The notes under the pieces were generated by a model that worked only from the letters and a program-made list of their open reading frames with translations, did not search any database and was not told the origin of the DNA. From contig NC_003284.9 of the NCBI RefSeq assembly GCF_000002985.6, positions 5,146,001-5,210,000 on the forward strand: a stretch of DNA of 64,000 nucleotides, read 5' to 3'. This document shows, one piece after another, positions 25,083 to 38,317 of this stretch. Source of the stretch: Caenorhabditis elegans (lineage: Eukaryota > Nematoda > Chromadorea > Rhabditida > Rhabditidae). Within the stretch, counting starts at the first letter, position 1. Each line of letters opens with the position of its first letter. Both the position numbers and the translations under genes were made by a program.

Positions 25083-28000
25083 GTGTGAACGAAGATCATG
25101 TCGAGGTGGGAATGGGAATAATTTGTCTCTTGCTTGTTCTTATTCCGTTGTTGTGTTTTTCATGAAGAAGTTTTGCGGCTTTTCTGCAATTTATCTAATA
25201 TTCATTGCGTTTTTAAATTCAGCAACAATTAAAGAGCACAAATTCAAGCGTGACGAAAATGTACGGGTGGTGAGATAAAAGAAACGTCGCCCGACTCGGG
25301 AATGTGCAAATGAGTCTGAGTGGCTTGAAATTGAGAGCATTATCGACTTTTGATCTAGATGAGATGAAAGCTTTCCGAAGAACACTTTGAAGAAAATTAG
25401 ATATTTTTTATTAAAGACTTTGGAAATTTTTTAATACATATTTTCGCGCCAGGTCTGTGTGGCAAAGGTTTTAGATGCAAAAAATATTACAGTAAATTAA
25501 AAATTGCAATATTTTCTCAAAAAAACTCCGAAACGGAATTGACAAAAAACCCGCCAAAGCTTCTTCGGGAACGGGATTGCCAAAAAATTTAGCTTTTTGC
25601 AACTAAGGACAGTTGCCAGAAATTTATGTGAACTGCTCTAATTTGAATCAATATAAAATACAATATCTCATGACGTATCGAATTATTAATAAACAGGAAA
25701 CAAGATGAATATTTATAATTTGATGAGGTGTAGCTTCAGAATAGAAAAAAAATGTGCAATTAATAAAGAGAGAGAAAGAAAGACGAAAGAAACGAAACCC
25801 AAGTTTTCTCATTAAAAATAAGAAAATGCTCACAACTTCTGTTTGAAAATCGATTGAAAACGTCTTCCAAAAAAGCAACAATACATATATTTATGAGTAA
25901 TAGAGAAAAAGACACCGGATCAAAAAAAAGGATGGTGAAGAAATGCGGCCGTGTTAAAATGTTGAATTTTTATTTTAGGTAGAAGCAAGTACCAAGCTAT
26001 GTGTTACGGTTGTCAAGTAAAATTTATATAAAAAACAGATTTGAGAACTTTGAAAGATTTCAAAAATATAATTTCTTTTTAAAAAAATCAATTTTAAATC
26101 CTCCATTATTCCATTATTTAAAATATGTTTTATCAGTTATGGGATTGTATTTTTTGTTTCTTTATTTTGCCATGTTGGAAGGGTATAATTATAATAAAAG
26201 TATCAAAGTTGATTCAAGGTGCAAAAAACCAAGTATTAAAAAAAACCTCGAAAACGCATAAAAGTTACCAACTGCCAAAAAAATTGGACAAATAATTAAA
26301 ATCTATTCTGAAGAATTCCGAAATATTTTCGCTGTACATCTCTGTTCTAACAGTGAAATTTTTGAAAAAAAAATTAAAAAAATTAGAAATAAAAAGAAAA
26401 CCTGAATGCAAGCTTTAACGAATTGGAGCAATAACACCTTCAAGTGAACAATAAAAAATTTCTACCTAAAAATGATAATTTATTTTTCAGAGAGTTCTGG
26501 CTGGAGCAAATTTTCCGATAAGATTTTAAAAGATATTTTTTCCGAGTGTGAGAAAATGTTTGGATCTAACGATTTCAACTACAAAGCGTATGAGACTGCA
26601 TGACATCACTGTGTGCCCTTTCGAACACTTTCGGTCCCGTCAAAAAGTGTAAATCACATTAAAACAACTTTTGACACATTGTAGATAAAGTTTTATGTGA
26701 CAAAAAACACATCACATAGAAACAGACCGGCAGTGTGAAAAGCCTAACTAACCAGCTTGGTTTCTTTTGCCGCTCTCCAGAATTGCGGAATTTTTGCTTC
26801 TGGACTTGTGAAAAAAGCAGTCTACCACACACACAAAACAACAAAAGATATCTCCTCTTTATTCGTTCTTCACTCGCACTCACAATCATGTTACTCATTC
26901 TATTCTCCTTTTCAGCGTGGATAAAATGTCGGAGTAACAAAAAAAAAAGAAAAGAAAAAAGAAGGATCATCTTTGATTATGGGAGTTTTAACTACGTGTA
27001 GAGCATTGGAATTGGAATATTTGTAAAAATGAAAGAGTTGAAAAGCGGAATATAGAACTGGAGAGAAAGAAAAATCAAATTATTTTATAATACATATATG
27101 AAATCTGGTTAGAATAGAAAAAAAAATGAAACCGAGTAAATATGTGCATTCACTTTTTTTCTTAGTAATGAAAAATGAAAAAAGAGCTGAATCTCTCGGA
27201 AGAAGCACCGGAAGTCTGTGTACATCTGCCAGGGCTGAAAAACCAAGTAAACGAACATGGAACATTTTCAGATGATAAGTGCTACTTCATTTTTCTCCTT
27301 CTTATTTGAAAATGAAAAATAAGAAAAAAACGCGAAATCTGAAATATTTTGTCACGAAAAGCACGAATGTCGCCCGGAGAACTAGTTGTTTTTGCTTCTT
27401 GCATTCTGGATAATGAAACTTTTATGAACCATTTCACGTCCAAAAAAAAAAACTTACTGACGCCGCTTTGAATGCCAAACGACAAAATTTGGTGAGTGGT
27501 GGAAACTTGTCGTGCAGAAAATTTGAAATTTTTCTAACCCAACAACTATTGAGAGTGAGAGTGAAGCAAGACCTCCCGGTTATTAGTTCGGAAGAAAATT
27601 GAAGTTGGGATATTTGAGAAAAAATTGAAAGTGCAAGGAGTTTTCATTCGAGAACAATTGTGTCGCAAATTCAGGCACATTTCTTTCAAATTCTAGTTTG
27701 TCAGTGGTTCAGTTGTTCTAATAATCAATGGTTCAAAAACCTGAAATGCTAGAATGCACATTTTTTTAAAGGTTTTTTACTCATATTAAGTTTTTTTTTC
27801 CAATGATTTTGGGAAGATTGAACCTAATGTGAAATTTTTTCAAAAAGGTCCATAAAATATTTACAACTGAATTCAGGTTTTGAGATAAACCACAAATATC
27901 AATTCAAATTACAATTACACATTTGGTAGTCAAAGATTAAATTCTCAAAGTTAGTAAATGTCAAGAAATAAACATATTTTAAAATTAACTCTTTCTACTA

Positions 28001-28568
28001 AAAATGGCTTCATTTTTCAACCGCCGGCAGAGAGAGGGTTTGCGTTATTAGATATCATTTTTTATAATGTTCCATTAAACTGAAATAAAATATTTGCCTT
28101 TCGAGTATCTATTTCAGCTGAATAATCCTTTGAAAATACTTTACATCACCAAATCCGCGCTCATTCATTAATCCGGATACACCACATCTGAAAAAGTGAC
28201 ACTTGTTCGAGCAATTCCTCATTTCCTGTACTTTCTGAAAATGCTCATTTTGAACCAGTCGGCAAAAACCGCTTTATTGTCTACTTTTTCTCATTCTCAT
28301 TCTTCACAACCGCCCTTGACAACAACATCTCAGTAAAACGAGTGTGTGTGCTCCACGAGCACAAGTTCGCATAGCTCTTTCTTCTCTCCAATTTGGCGGT
28401 CCACTTGCGATGTGCATGCTGCTCACGCCGAAACCCGCATAGCAACCATTCTGCTTAGAAACAACGAGAAGCCCGTTTGTGACCACTTTCAAGGGCTACC
28501 ACCGTTATTATTAGTGAGACCTAGAGACCTCACGCGCACGCACACTTATTGTCGTTGTCGTCTGAAAT
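25083..28568. other. intergenic region between divergent genes
   Basis: About 3.5 kb of A+T-rich DNA. It must contain the promoters of the secreted cysteine-rich gene (-) and the ZC2HC1 gene (+). Short frames, including one at 26659-26970 (-) and one at 26735-27001 (+) that overlap each other, show no splice-supported structure. Confidence 0.45.
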
Positions 28569-31431
28569 ATGGGTAGGTTTTTATTGTAATCTTCTTGATG
28601 AACACAATCTCATTTCGGATATTCATCACAATTCTTTTCCTGTTTTCTAGATTCTGCCGACCCGAATGAGCCAACTTTTCCTTGTCCCATTTGTGATCGG
28701 AGATTTATCAAATCTAGTTTGGTTTGTCTTTTTGGATTTATATTTTTAAACCTTTTTTTTTATTTTTCTTACAGGAAAAACACGAATCGGCATGTAGAAA
28801 GCTTGCATCACTCCACCGAAAACCATTTGATTCTGGAAAACAGAGAGCTAGCGGAAGTGATCTGACCTATGCGGATATCAAAAAAGTTCAACATGAGAAA
28901 AATAAGGTATTTCATTCAAATGAAATCTTGTGATCACTGGATTTCAATGTTCAAAGTTCAGAATGGTGGCGTGTTTCCGAGACCACAAACAAACTGGCGT
29001 GAACGTCATGGTAACTTCATAGACGCGGTTTCATCATCGAAACGTGTTGATTATGCGTTGAAAACAGGCGCACCGCTTCCGCCTCCACCAAAAACTGCGG
29101 TTCCCAGTGGTGAGTTTTTTAATGATCACGAGACTTATGAAAAACGCAGGTGGAAAAGAAGATTTCAAAGTATTTAGCTGAATATATAGAATATGTTTAT
29201 GAATTCTCTATCTTTGAAAATGAGTGTGAAATTAAATCGAGGAAGAAAGAGAGAGTTGTTTCAAATGAAGCGTAAGATTTCACCAAGAATAATTATTCAC
29301 ACATAATTAAACTTGAAGTCTTATGGAACATTTTATGATGAGGAAGGCGTGGGACATGCGTCAGTCCTTGAAAACGCATATATATATAAAAACCTAAAAA
29401 TGCTGGCCAAACGCAGTCCGGGCTTTTCTTCTGTCGGTTTCAGTTTAATCAAAGCCCCACCGCTAAAATAAGCTTGCCCTACAACTTTGGAGTTCCGTGT
29501 GTCAATTTAAATCAATTTTAAATACAGTAAATACATAACCGAATCAGATCACTGTCAGACCATTGCACACAGATCTTCATAAACCAACACCGGACGACGA
29601 AAGTCTGGAATTCAAATACCTAACAAGTGTAAATTTGAATTAGCCTTTTTGCAGTCCTAGATACTAATACATTTCCATCTCCAAAATTAACCACAATGCG
29701 ACCTCTTAAAGTAATGCAGTTGGGTGCAAATTTAACAGAGGAAATACAGTGGAAGTTCATTTTCTTGTTATTTGCGTCATAGACGTTGGGAAAACAAGAT
29801 AATTAAAATTACAAGTTGACAATTCTTTGGCTTTATCCTTATTCAAATTTCTAACTATTTTCAGACTATGTGCAATGCGAATACTGCAGTCGAAACTTTA
29901 ATGCTGCAGCAGCAGAAAGACATATTCCATTCTGCAGGTTGGAATTATATACATTCATCAAACTCCCAACTCAATAATATTTATATACAGAGAACAGGCA
30001 ACGCGAAAACAAGGCGGCAATTTGAAATCCTCTGGCGGAAATCGCGCGCTCACCGGCAACTACAGAAGCACGCCTTCGAAAAATGAAGTGCGCGCTCTAG
30101 AATTTATGGCAATTTTCTTTTCCTTTTTTTGGTTTCAGGGAAAAAAACAAGAGTCGTCAAGTAGAAACGGATCTGCAGAGCGGAAACCAACCACAAGAGG
30201 AAGAGATGGAAGTCTTTTAAGGGCTCGTCGAGATGATTCAAACGACATCACTTCAAGAAGGAAGTCAGTGTTTGCGTACAATAATTGAAGAGTATTTGGT
30301 TAATTTAGGTCTCTGGACACTAGAACTTCTTTAACAACTGGTCAAGCTTCCAACCGGCACACGTCACTTTCGGCAGGAATGCGCCCAACACTTCCTCCCA
30401 TGACTCCTTCTAGCAAGTAAGTACATCATGTGATATTATTAAGTTGAACCAGAATTAGTATCTCGCTAGTTTATTAGGGAGTCGCGTGCAGAGAATTATT
30501 TTTAAAAAATTGTATACTTTTCTAAAAAGGGATACAGTATCGAAATATATGAGACCCATATTAATGGTAAAATTTTTTGACATAAAAACTTTTGTATCAC
30601 TAATTCAAACTGATTTGGAAAGGTGTGTAAACAACATTTTTATCATCACCTACTTAAGAAATGACAGTGTATAACGAATGTCTTAGAATCGATTTGACTC
30701 ATATTTTTAAAGTATCGACAACCCTGACTGTAATTCTCTAGACACCATACAGACCTCCCTTTTTAACTTGTTTCTGGAGTTCGTTATTCCGTTTTGATAA
30801 ACCACAAAAGTAGATTGCATTTGTTTTTTTTTCTGGTTTTTAGTCTTCAAGAGTATTCGTAGTAATAAATTTCCTTGAAACAACATCTCAAAACCTCGAA
30901 ACTATGTATGTTAGTTTTCACAAATAGTGTGTTTGAAGAAGAAGTAGCTCTGCAAAACGAGATGCACCACTACAACAGTCTTCTACTCCACAACAACGCC
31001 TAAAAACACCGTGAGTTTTTCTTCACGCCAATTATATTTTGTGTCGTCTGCATTTCGTTTACCCATTTCAGAATCTCCTTGGCTCAACGTATGAGTAAAA
31101 TGAGCATCAACCACTGACTTGATTTATTCATTTTTCTTCACAATTTGGTTTTCATATTTGGTTCAGTTCCCCTCATTATCCCATCCCATTGTTTAATTGC
31201 CTAATTTTTATCTCTCTGCTTGTATATTTTTTCAATGGTTCAAGGTGGTAATATGATCATATTTCCTTTTGAAAAATTAATAGAGTTTACAGAGCGTCGA
31301 CTACAACAACAGCGAGTCGTAGTGGTTCGAGAACATCTTCCAGAGCTTGTCCGCGTGACGATTCCCGCGACTCCCGTCTCTCTCAAGCCAAAAACAACAG
31401 TCGTAATAATTCTCGCTCTCGTATTTTCTGA
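28569..31431 (+). CDS. zinc finger C2HC domain-containing protein 1 homologue, two 3' isoforms
   Basis: Exons 1-9: 28569-28572, 28651-28721, 28775-28906, 28962-29109, 29865-29937, 29991-30087, 30139-30263, 30309-30416, 30945-31010. Form a ends with 31072-31117 (289 residues), form b with 31293-31431 (320 residues); both join exon 9 in the same phase. Exon 1 carries only four coding bases. Two matching C-x2-C-x11-H-x3-C fingers are visible: CPICDRRFIKSSLEKHESAC (from residue 13) and CEYCSRNFNAAAAERHIPFC (from about 123). This is the paired C2HC layout of vertebrate ZC2HC1A/B/C. Between them lie a basic stretch and GAPLPPPPKTAVP. The rest is Ser/Arg-rich and probably disordered. Form b ends in an SR-rich tail (NNSRNNSRSRIF). 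Function in the family is poorly known. This is probably T03G11.3. AATAAA at 31651 and 31681 could end form b. Confidence 0.87.
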
Positions 31432-31650
31432 TTTTCAAATTCTGTATACTTCTGTTTTTTTTTAAACTTTTTTGAATACTTTAACATATAAAAATGCACT
31501 TTTCCTGTAAAGCTGTTTGTCTCAAAAAATTCATTTAAAACTTAAAAATAAAATCATGGGTACCGATATAATGGGTGAGCACGAACTTGCAAAAATACTT
31601 TGGAGAAATGGATTCACGATTTGGAAGCAACGGTATGTTGAAAGAACCGT

Positions 31651-31686
31651 AATAAATGACTGGTGACTGAGTATTTTGTGAATAAA
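31651..31686 (+). terminator. poly(A) signals for the long ZC2HC1 transcript
   Basis: AATAAA occurs at 31651-31656 and again at 31681-31686 on the + strand, 220-255 bases after the stop of form b. The second lies 14 bases from the stop codon of the convergent METTL9 gene, so the two 3' ends probably overlap. Confidence 0.5.
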
Positions 31687-31699
31687 TTATGTTGAAAGT

Positions 31700-33114
31700 C
31701 TAAAGATCGGTATGTGAAGCATGAGATGTAGATTCTTGGGAGACGGAAGTTGTTTCCTGTGTGATTGTGGAAGAAGGCGATTCTGGCTCGATGGGTTTCA
31801 GAAGAAAGATCGCGTCAGGAAGGTAGTAAGCAGACTGAAATATTTTGATGTTTGAAAAAATTTTCAAATCAAACTTCCACCCACATTGTTCATATCTCCT
31901 TCGCAAAGATACGGCAATCTTGTCCATCTGAGCACCTCAAAATTTGCCGGTTTGAAAACATTGACGATCATATGATGAACATGGTCGGCGTAGGTACGAC
32001 CAGCAACGTTCAGGTAGTTGTCAGGTCGGGTGCTTCGTCCATTTGGATTGAATTCCACGTAATGGCTGACTGGAAGCACAAGCGACACGATGACATTACA
32101 GTTTGAGCGGCGAGCGACGTTCCACAAGTCGTTCAACAGCTTTCCTGGCGAGTAATGGCTGAAATTTGCAGCTTTCATTGAATAATCTGAGTTTCTGTTC
32201 ACTTACCGATCGAGGAGGTTGAAAGCGGTGACCAAATCAAATTTAACATCAGTTTCAGCCCACTCGAGTGCACTGAGAACATTGTATCCCTTCCAGCTGA
32301 GCCGGTTTCTCATCTTCTGCAAAAAAACTTTGTTTGTAGTAATCTTGCAGGAGGAGTAACGTTTCCGTTTTTGCAAAAAAATTTAAATTTCATAGTGGGA
32401 ATTTCAAAACAGCCGGCTTGGCGTTTTTCAAATATTTGGATACATTCGTTGTCCTAGGTAATTCAAACTGGGATAACTGCTTGACATTAAGCCAAAAACG
32501 CAGAAAAGAAACGCAGAAAACGTTTTCAAAGCATTATGTCATCATAAAATGTTTTACAGTATTCAAAGCCTTTTTTTTTAATTTCAAGTTCTTACCGATG
32601 ACAACTCTGTAGCATAAACATGCTCAAAGAATGGGCGCATGTGCTCTGTAATGTCTCCGTTGCCAGCTCCAAGATCGAGCACCTGAAATATATAATTGCG
32701 GGTTGGTGAAACAATTTCCCATAAATACCTTTTTGTCGGTAGAATTCCAAGATTCTTTCTCGATTGCGAGAAACTTGGCGAACTGATTTTCACTGAAAAG
32801 GAACATGTTTCCGAATCCGGTCATTCCATTGATATCAGTTTTCGAATAGATTGTCGACAAAATCATGACCCCAAGGTTGCGAACCGTCTGCCAAAAGAAA
32901 TTGCTGGCAATTTTATTGGAGTTGTCAAGAAACTGCTGCGTTTCCCCATCTGGCAACGATGCGGCGAACAAGTTTTGTGCAACATCTGAGAGACTTGTCT
33001 GAAATTATTAATTTTCAAATTTTCAAAAAATTATCTGAATTAAAAAGAACAAACCTCTGGCTGATACCAATGCTGGGCTCTCAAGCCGTACGTCCGCTCC
33101 AGTTGAAATGACAT
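31700..33114 (-). CDS. METTL9-type protein histidine methyltransferase
   Basis: Six exons in - order: 33055-33114, 32729-32998, 32596-32682, 32207-32316, 31885-32158 and 31700-31834; all phases agree, giving 936 bases and 311 residues. The S-adenosylmethionine site is VLDLGAGNGD (residues 111-120), followed by the acidic strand end YATELS. METTL9/DREV hallmarks are visible: FGNMFLFSENQF before the methyltransferase domain, VSLVLPVSHYVEFNP in the middle, and LPYLCEGDMNN near the end. Vertebrate METTL9 puts N1-methyl groups on histidines in alternating His-x-His motifs of other proteins. Applying that activity here is inference. A Ser/Thr-rich tail (about 25 residues) extends past the conserved core. 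The donor after EGDMNN is GTGGGT, chosen because it restores the family sequence. Confidence 0.9.
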
Positions 33115-34173
33115 TTTGGCAGTGAAAATCGATAACAATAAGAGGAAGAGAGGTGGTGTGTGGCGAAGACGGTTTGAATGGGGGAACGCTTTGCACTGTT
33201 GGCCCGGTGTGTGCAAACGCGCTCGATTCACAATAAGGAAAAAGATGGCGGGTTTGCCGCAGCGGGAACAGTGTGTTGAGAAATTAACTTACAGGTCTGA
33301 GTTGATGAGCGAGAAAATTGTTTTCGTCGTATCGAAATGAAGAAAAAAGTAGAATTTAACTAGTTTAAAGCCTGTTTTTAATAGCCACATTGCACTGTCC
33401 AAATGCAAAACATACCGTGCCAATTAATATATTTGAAATAAACACCGAATGGGACCCATCAATATGTGAAAAAGAGCCGTTGAAGGACAGAAAAAAGATG
33501 TATCAATGTTATCGATGACAAGTTTGAGATTTTCCACCACAACATCGTTGTGCCAAAATCGGGAGAAAGCTACTTGGAAACATTTTTAAAAAATCAGAAA
33601 AAAACAATATATTATATTTCCCTCCAAATTGTCTAGTTGTTCCACTATCAGTTTTGAAACCCACACTTTAACTTTTTGAAATCTTTCCAAAAAAAAACCA
33701 TTTGTAATACCTTTCCACTTCTTCGCCACGTATTTGTCAGATGTAAAGCCATAATTTTTCACTGCAAAACTACAAGTGTGCACAAGTCCATGCAGAACTT
33801 GAAATGTATCCCAAATAGTCATTCCCGTAAGCTTCAATCATTTACGTCAAAGAGCCGGTTTTCTCATTTTTCTTCTCATTTGTAATTATGACTCTGAAGC
33901 CAATAATTTAGATATTTTTCCCGCTTCTCTGATTCGTGTTTAAGAGATGTTATTTTCAAAACTAAAATCATTATTATTCCCAACTCCTTATACGTGTTCA
34001 TCAGTTATGCATAGAATATAGAATATCTGAGATCTTATGGGTTGAATCTCCTGAGAATTGAACGATAAAGTCACACCTCTACACTTTTGTTAAAGATTAC
34101 CATTGTTATTGACTTTGAGTTTTCTTCTTTTCTCCTTTCTGATTCACTCCGGCTCAATCAACTTTTGGGAAGA
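33115..34173. other. divergent promoter region between METTL9 and the Sru receptor
   Basis: About 1 kb between two genes transcribed away from each other. A short C-rich stretch on the - strand precedes the METTL9 start. Frames at 33116-33340 (+) and 33586-33837 (-) have no splice support. Confidence 0.4.
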
Positions 34174-35495
34174 ATGCCCACGTTTCCCGAATTGGTTATG
34201 TCTGTTCACAATGACAGTAGATACCTGAACTACGAATTCAAAATGAATACAGTGTCTTGGTGTGTTCTAGGCCTGTCAGCATGCGTATTTCTCGGACTTA
34301 TCTGTTTTATCAGAATGGCAATAATTTATTGTTCCCAACCTTCCATGGCTACCAAAGCTATCCATCCGCACGTATTTAAATCTATGGTTATTATGCAGTT
34401 GTCGGTAAGCTGGTTATATTTTTTCTTTGTTATCTGTTTTTTTTTTCAGCATTATATTTTCTTCATAACTGATAATTTGGCATTCCGCGTGCCTTCTACC
34501 GGATTTGTTACAGCTAGCTGTGCTGCCATGGAGCCTAATCACTACTTAAAAATTATTTACCTGTCACAAATGTGGGGAACCTATTGGTCAATGTTTTCCT
34601 CACTATTGTTTTCTATCATTCGAATGATTGTCTATGTAACTCCAACCAGACATGCAGAGGTAACAATTATCTAATTAGCCACACTGGCTCGTTTTGTAGA
34701 ATTGCCGCGCACCCATGCTTGCACTCCCTTTCGCTCAAAAGCAACCATGATATGAGCCTTTGAAGTAGAGGGATACATGCGCAAATCTAATAGTGAAAAT
34801 ACCGTCAACATTATTAATAACGCCTTATTTTCAGTGGTCGTCTTACGTTTTTTACACATTCATTCCGTTGGCTTTCTTCTCACCATTTGGAATTACGTAC
34901 TTTATGTATCCAGCAAAAGGCTATTGTAGACAATGGGGATCTCCTTTGGGCTTCGGGTCTGTCTTCATCTCCTACACCGAAACCTATGATGAAATACGAC
35001 ACGACATATTCTTCATCCCGTTGACTTTAGCTGTCCCTCTCCTTATTATCATCAACAATTTTGCTCTTATAGTTATGGCAGTTGGCTACTCAAAAACATT
35101 AAAGTAATTGTATTAATTTTCAAACAAAATTCTATTAAATTCATTAATTTATTAATTTAAGGCGCGGTCAAAGTTTGTTCAAGCAATCATCTCAATTATC
35201 CCTTATCTTGACTAGCATAGCAATGACCGTACCATACATCACAAGTGGAATATTGACGGTATCATTTTTTAAATTTTGAATTTTTGTTATATAGTATTGA
35301 ATTCAGGCAGTCGTAATTTCATACCCGGACGTCAACGCCTACGTTCTCTTCATTCGAAGCCCGATTACCGACATTGCTCAATCATCAATCCCAATAATCT
35401 TCTACTTGACTCACCCACTGTTCCGTAAAAAGATACAGAAAGTATACGTGGCGAATGTGATTCCATCTACATATCGGTCAAATCTACATTCATAG
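34174..35495 (+). CDS. serpentine chemoreceptor, Sru family
   Basis: Exons 34174-34404, 34450-34659, 34835-35103, 35162-35258 and 35307-35495 give about 331 residues, a seven-helix G-protein-coupled receptor. The N-terminus (MPTFPELVMSVHNDSRYLNYEF) has a short Asn/Tyr lead typical of Sru. The signature RVPSTGFVTASCAAMEPN is followed by LKIIYLSQMW and helix 4, a second family signature. PLAFFSPFGITYF and IIFYLTHPLFRKK match helices 5 and 7. Such receptors act in cilia of chemosensory neurons; ligand unknown. A second ATG at 34198 is an equally good start. The first intron is 45 bases, in frame and without a stop, so retention would add 15 hydrophobic residues. The spliced form fits the family better. 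Confidence 0.83.
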
Positions 35496-38231
35496 AACTA
35501 CTATTGCACATCTCATTTCCCATTGTTTGTTACTGGAAACTTTAAATTTCTGGATATCCATATAGTTGTAGTTTTATTAACTCAGATATTAAACCAGTAT
35601 TAGAGAACTAATTTACTCCCCGTGCACGTTTCCCTGTAGATCTTGTGTAATTTATGCTCAAAACATCCACCTCAAAGTCAGTTTGTCTATTCCTATTCCG
35701 ATTTTTTTCTATTTTATTATTTTATGATACACCCATTAATAAAAATGTTATATTTAATGATAACAAAAAACAAGCGTTGTTAATTAGTCATTGATCAGAA
35801 CATCATCATACTTAAAAAAAAGGGTAATTAGTATTTGATCAGGTTGTTCTTGCTTATGATTCAATAACTTTTGAACTTACAATCAAAATTTTACAAGAAT
35901 TTGAAATTTTCGTATTTCTGAAATAGTAAACACCTGAGATGACGCAGGTAGTAGCCTTTCTTCAAAGCAAGCCTCAATTATACTGAACTGGAGTTTTTGT
36001 TTTCAAACAATACATAGTAATCATGTCTGGTACTTTTTTCCACGCGTCATGAAGTTAATGCGGAAGAAGAACTATTTTTAGAGAGCAATTACTTATGCAA
36101 TTTTTGTTTTTACATAGGAAACTTGTCGTGTAATTTTTGGGGAGAAAACATGTTTTGTTTAATTTAAAAACTGTCACTTGGGGTGCAACTGAAAAAATAG
36201 GAAAAAAGATACAATAGTTTTCAATTTTATAATGACACAAATAACCAATTTTCTAATCTTTTCATGGAAATTGGAAATTACAATAAAACATAACTAATCT
36301 AGCCAAAAGCTCGAATTGTACCAAAGTAGCAGAAAAGCTAGTAGAATTGCTATTAGAATTATTAAACAGTACTTACGGTTAATGCGAAACGGCGAAGTAC
36401 ACAAAATTGGGAATTTCAGGTACATTTGGCTGTTAACAATTAAATATCAAGCCGCCAATTCAACAGCAACAAAAAAGGTAAGATTTTATTTTATGTACAG
36501 AAAAAAATCAAGTGAAAACTCATCATGATTTGGATGTCAACCGAAAATTTGTTTTCTACAAGTTTTATAGTTTAATTGAGTTTCAGTTGTATTTGAACAT
36601 TTCGAATGTTATAATTTGCATAAATATTATACTATTTGAATAAAACCAGAATATGTATTTTTAATATTACCAATATAAATGAAAGTTCAAGTCTTCAATT
36701 GTGTGCACCCGATACTAGGGGTACCTATCTTTTCTCAGGTTTCCACATTGTGTATATTAATGACCCGACACTTTGTCTCTGGTGGTGTAAAATCTTGTGC
36801 GAATGATCAAGAAACGTCGGTTGAATTATAAAAAGAGAAGGAGAGTCATGACGAGCTATTGTATGTGGGGAGAAGCGTGTGTGTGTGGAAAATGACGCGG
36901 TGGAGGTGGCAATCCATTAGCAATGCAATTCAATTGATTAGTCTTAGGAAATATCTTGAGTCTTGGATCTAAATGTTGTTTTTAGGTGTTTTCGGCGTTC
37001 CTGTCCCTGTTCCACCGCCCACCCACGACCATGGAATCCGAAACCCCATTCCCAACTCTCGAAAACCAAACCCATTCTCGATCTCCGATCAGTCAAAATA
37101 CGTCTTTCGAAACATGTTTTCTTCCTCCGTGAAGAAGTAGGCAGGTTATATATATTGTTGAAAATGCGTTACGTCTCATAATTTTTTAAGACTTTTTTAT
37201 CTTAAATGAAAGGTGCCGAGCATCTATCTCTTTGGAAAATTATCAGTTTATCTGATTTTCCGATCCAATCTTCCAGGTGCTATATTTTAAAATCCTGGTG
37301 TCGGATTTGAAAAATGAGGCAGACTCTCATCGGCACACAGGGAAGACCCGTTTTTTTCTCAGCACTTTCACATCAAAAGTGCAATTATTGGACACACGAA
37401 TTGTCAAATCAAATCATTCCAGACGTTTTGTCTCTCTGCCGGCTCATCATAGAGTGTCACTTTTTTACACCTTTCATCTTTTTTTTATTACAACTGGGAA
37501 GAGACTTGTTGCGTTTGATTTTCTCGTAGTTTGTGTGTTTTCTGTTCTAATTTCGTCTAGCTTTTCGATAAATTATCTCTTGGTCTTTCTTGAAAACACT
37601 CGAAAAGAAACTAGGATTTTATTCCGTGATACTTTGTGAAACTCGGGCTTGAAATGTGATATTGTCGGCAGAGCAACATGATATGATATATGGATTGGAT
37701 TCAGTACGTGCAGACATGTGTTACTACATCTGAATTGTTTCCTCACGATTCACTTTTTGTCTAGAATCCCGGTTTTATCGATGGTTTTTTGGCTTATGTT
37801 AGCCTGCGTTGAGAGCCTGCGAATTTTATGTTCGAAGTGCGTCCCCTCGTTTTCAAATCGTATACTTTGCTTGAAGAGAATATATCCGTTACACCAAGCA
37901 TTGAAGTTTTGAACTTTTCCTACTTCCTGGTAAAATAGTACAAACTTTTGTGGTGAATGTGGGTAGGAGTCCCGTTTTTTTTATTAATCTCTGATTCTTA
38001 ATTTTTTAAACACATATTGTCCTGGAAAAGTTTAAAATATTTTTAGTGAAAATATAGTAAAAAGAAAATAGTTCAAAAATTTTCTTCCTCCTTTTCTCAC
38101 GCGATTTTTTTCACATTTCTGCCCGAAACTGTGAGCTGATCTCAAGTTTCCGAAGGCTCATGCGAAGAAAAACGCGTTTCTTTCTTTTCTTTGATAGATG
38201 ACGACTTTTTGTTATATTTTTTTATTCCAGA
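35496..38231. other. intergenic, with promoter-like DNA near 36.7-37.6 kb
   Basis: The stretch 36710-37700 is richer in G+C and pyrimidine runs than its surroundings and contains a 33-codon frame listed separately. It is probably the regulatory region of the four-helix membrane gene. Confidence 0.4.
37031..37132 (+). CDS. candidate 33-residue leader ORF
   Basis: An ATG in a good context (ACC ATGG) opens 33 codons, starting MESETPFPTLENQTHSRSP and ending CFLPP. It lies in a stretch bounded by a TTTTTAG acceptor near 36986 and a GGCAG|GTTATA donor near 37145, so it could be in a 5' leader exon of the downstream membrane-protein gene. It is also possible that it is unrelated or chance. Confidence 0.25.
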   Translation: MESETPFPTLENQTHSRSPISQNTSFETCFLPP

Positions 38232-38317
38232 GTAGATATTGGACCAGCCAGAACCTCTACGTCATTCCATCCAACCAGCCCAGACGAGTCAAATCTATGG
38301 CGCTGTGATGAAATTTG
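38232..38317 (+). other. 5' untranslated exon portion of the four-helix gene
   Basis: A TTATTCCAG acceptor at 38231 precedes 86 bases leading to the ATG at 38318. The acceptor indicates either trans-splicing or an upstream leader exon. Confidence 0.4.
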
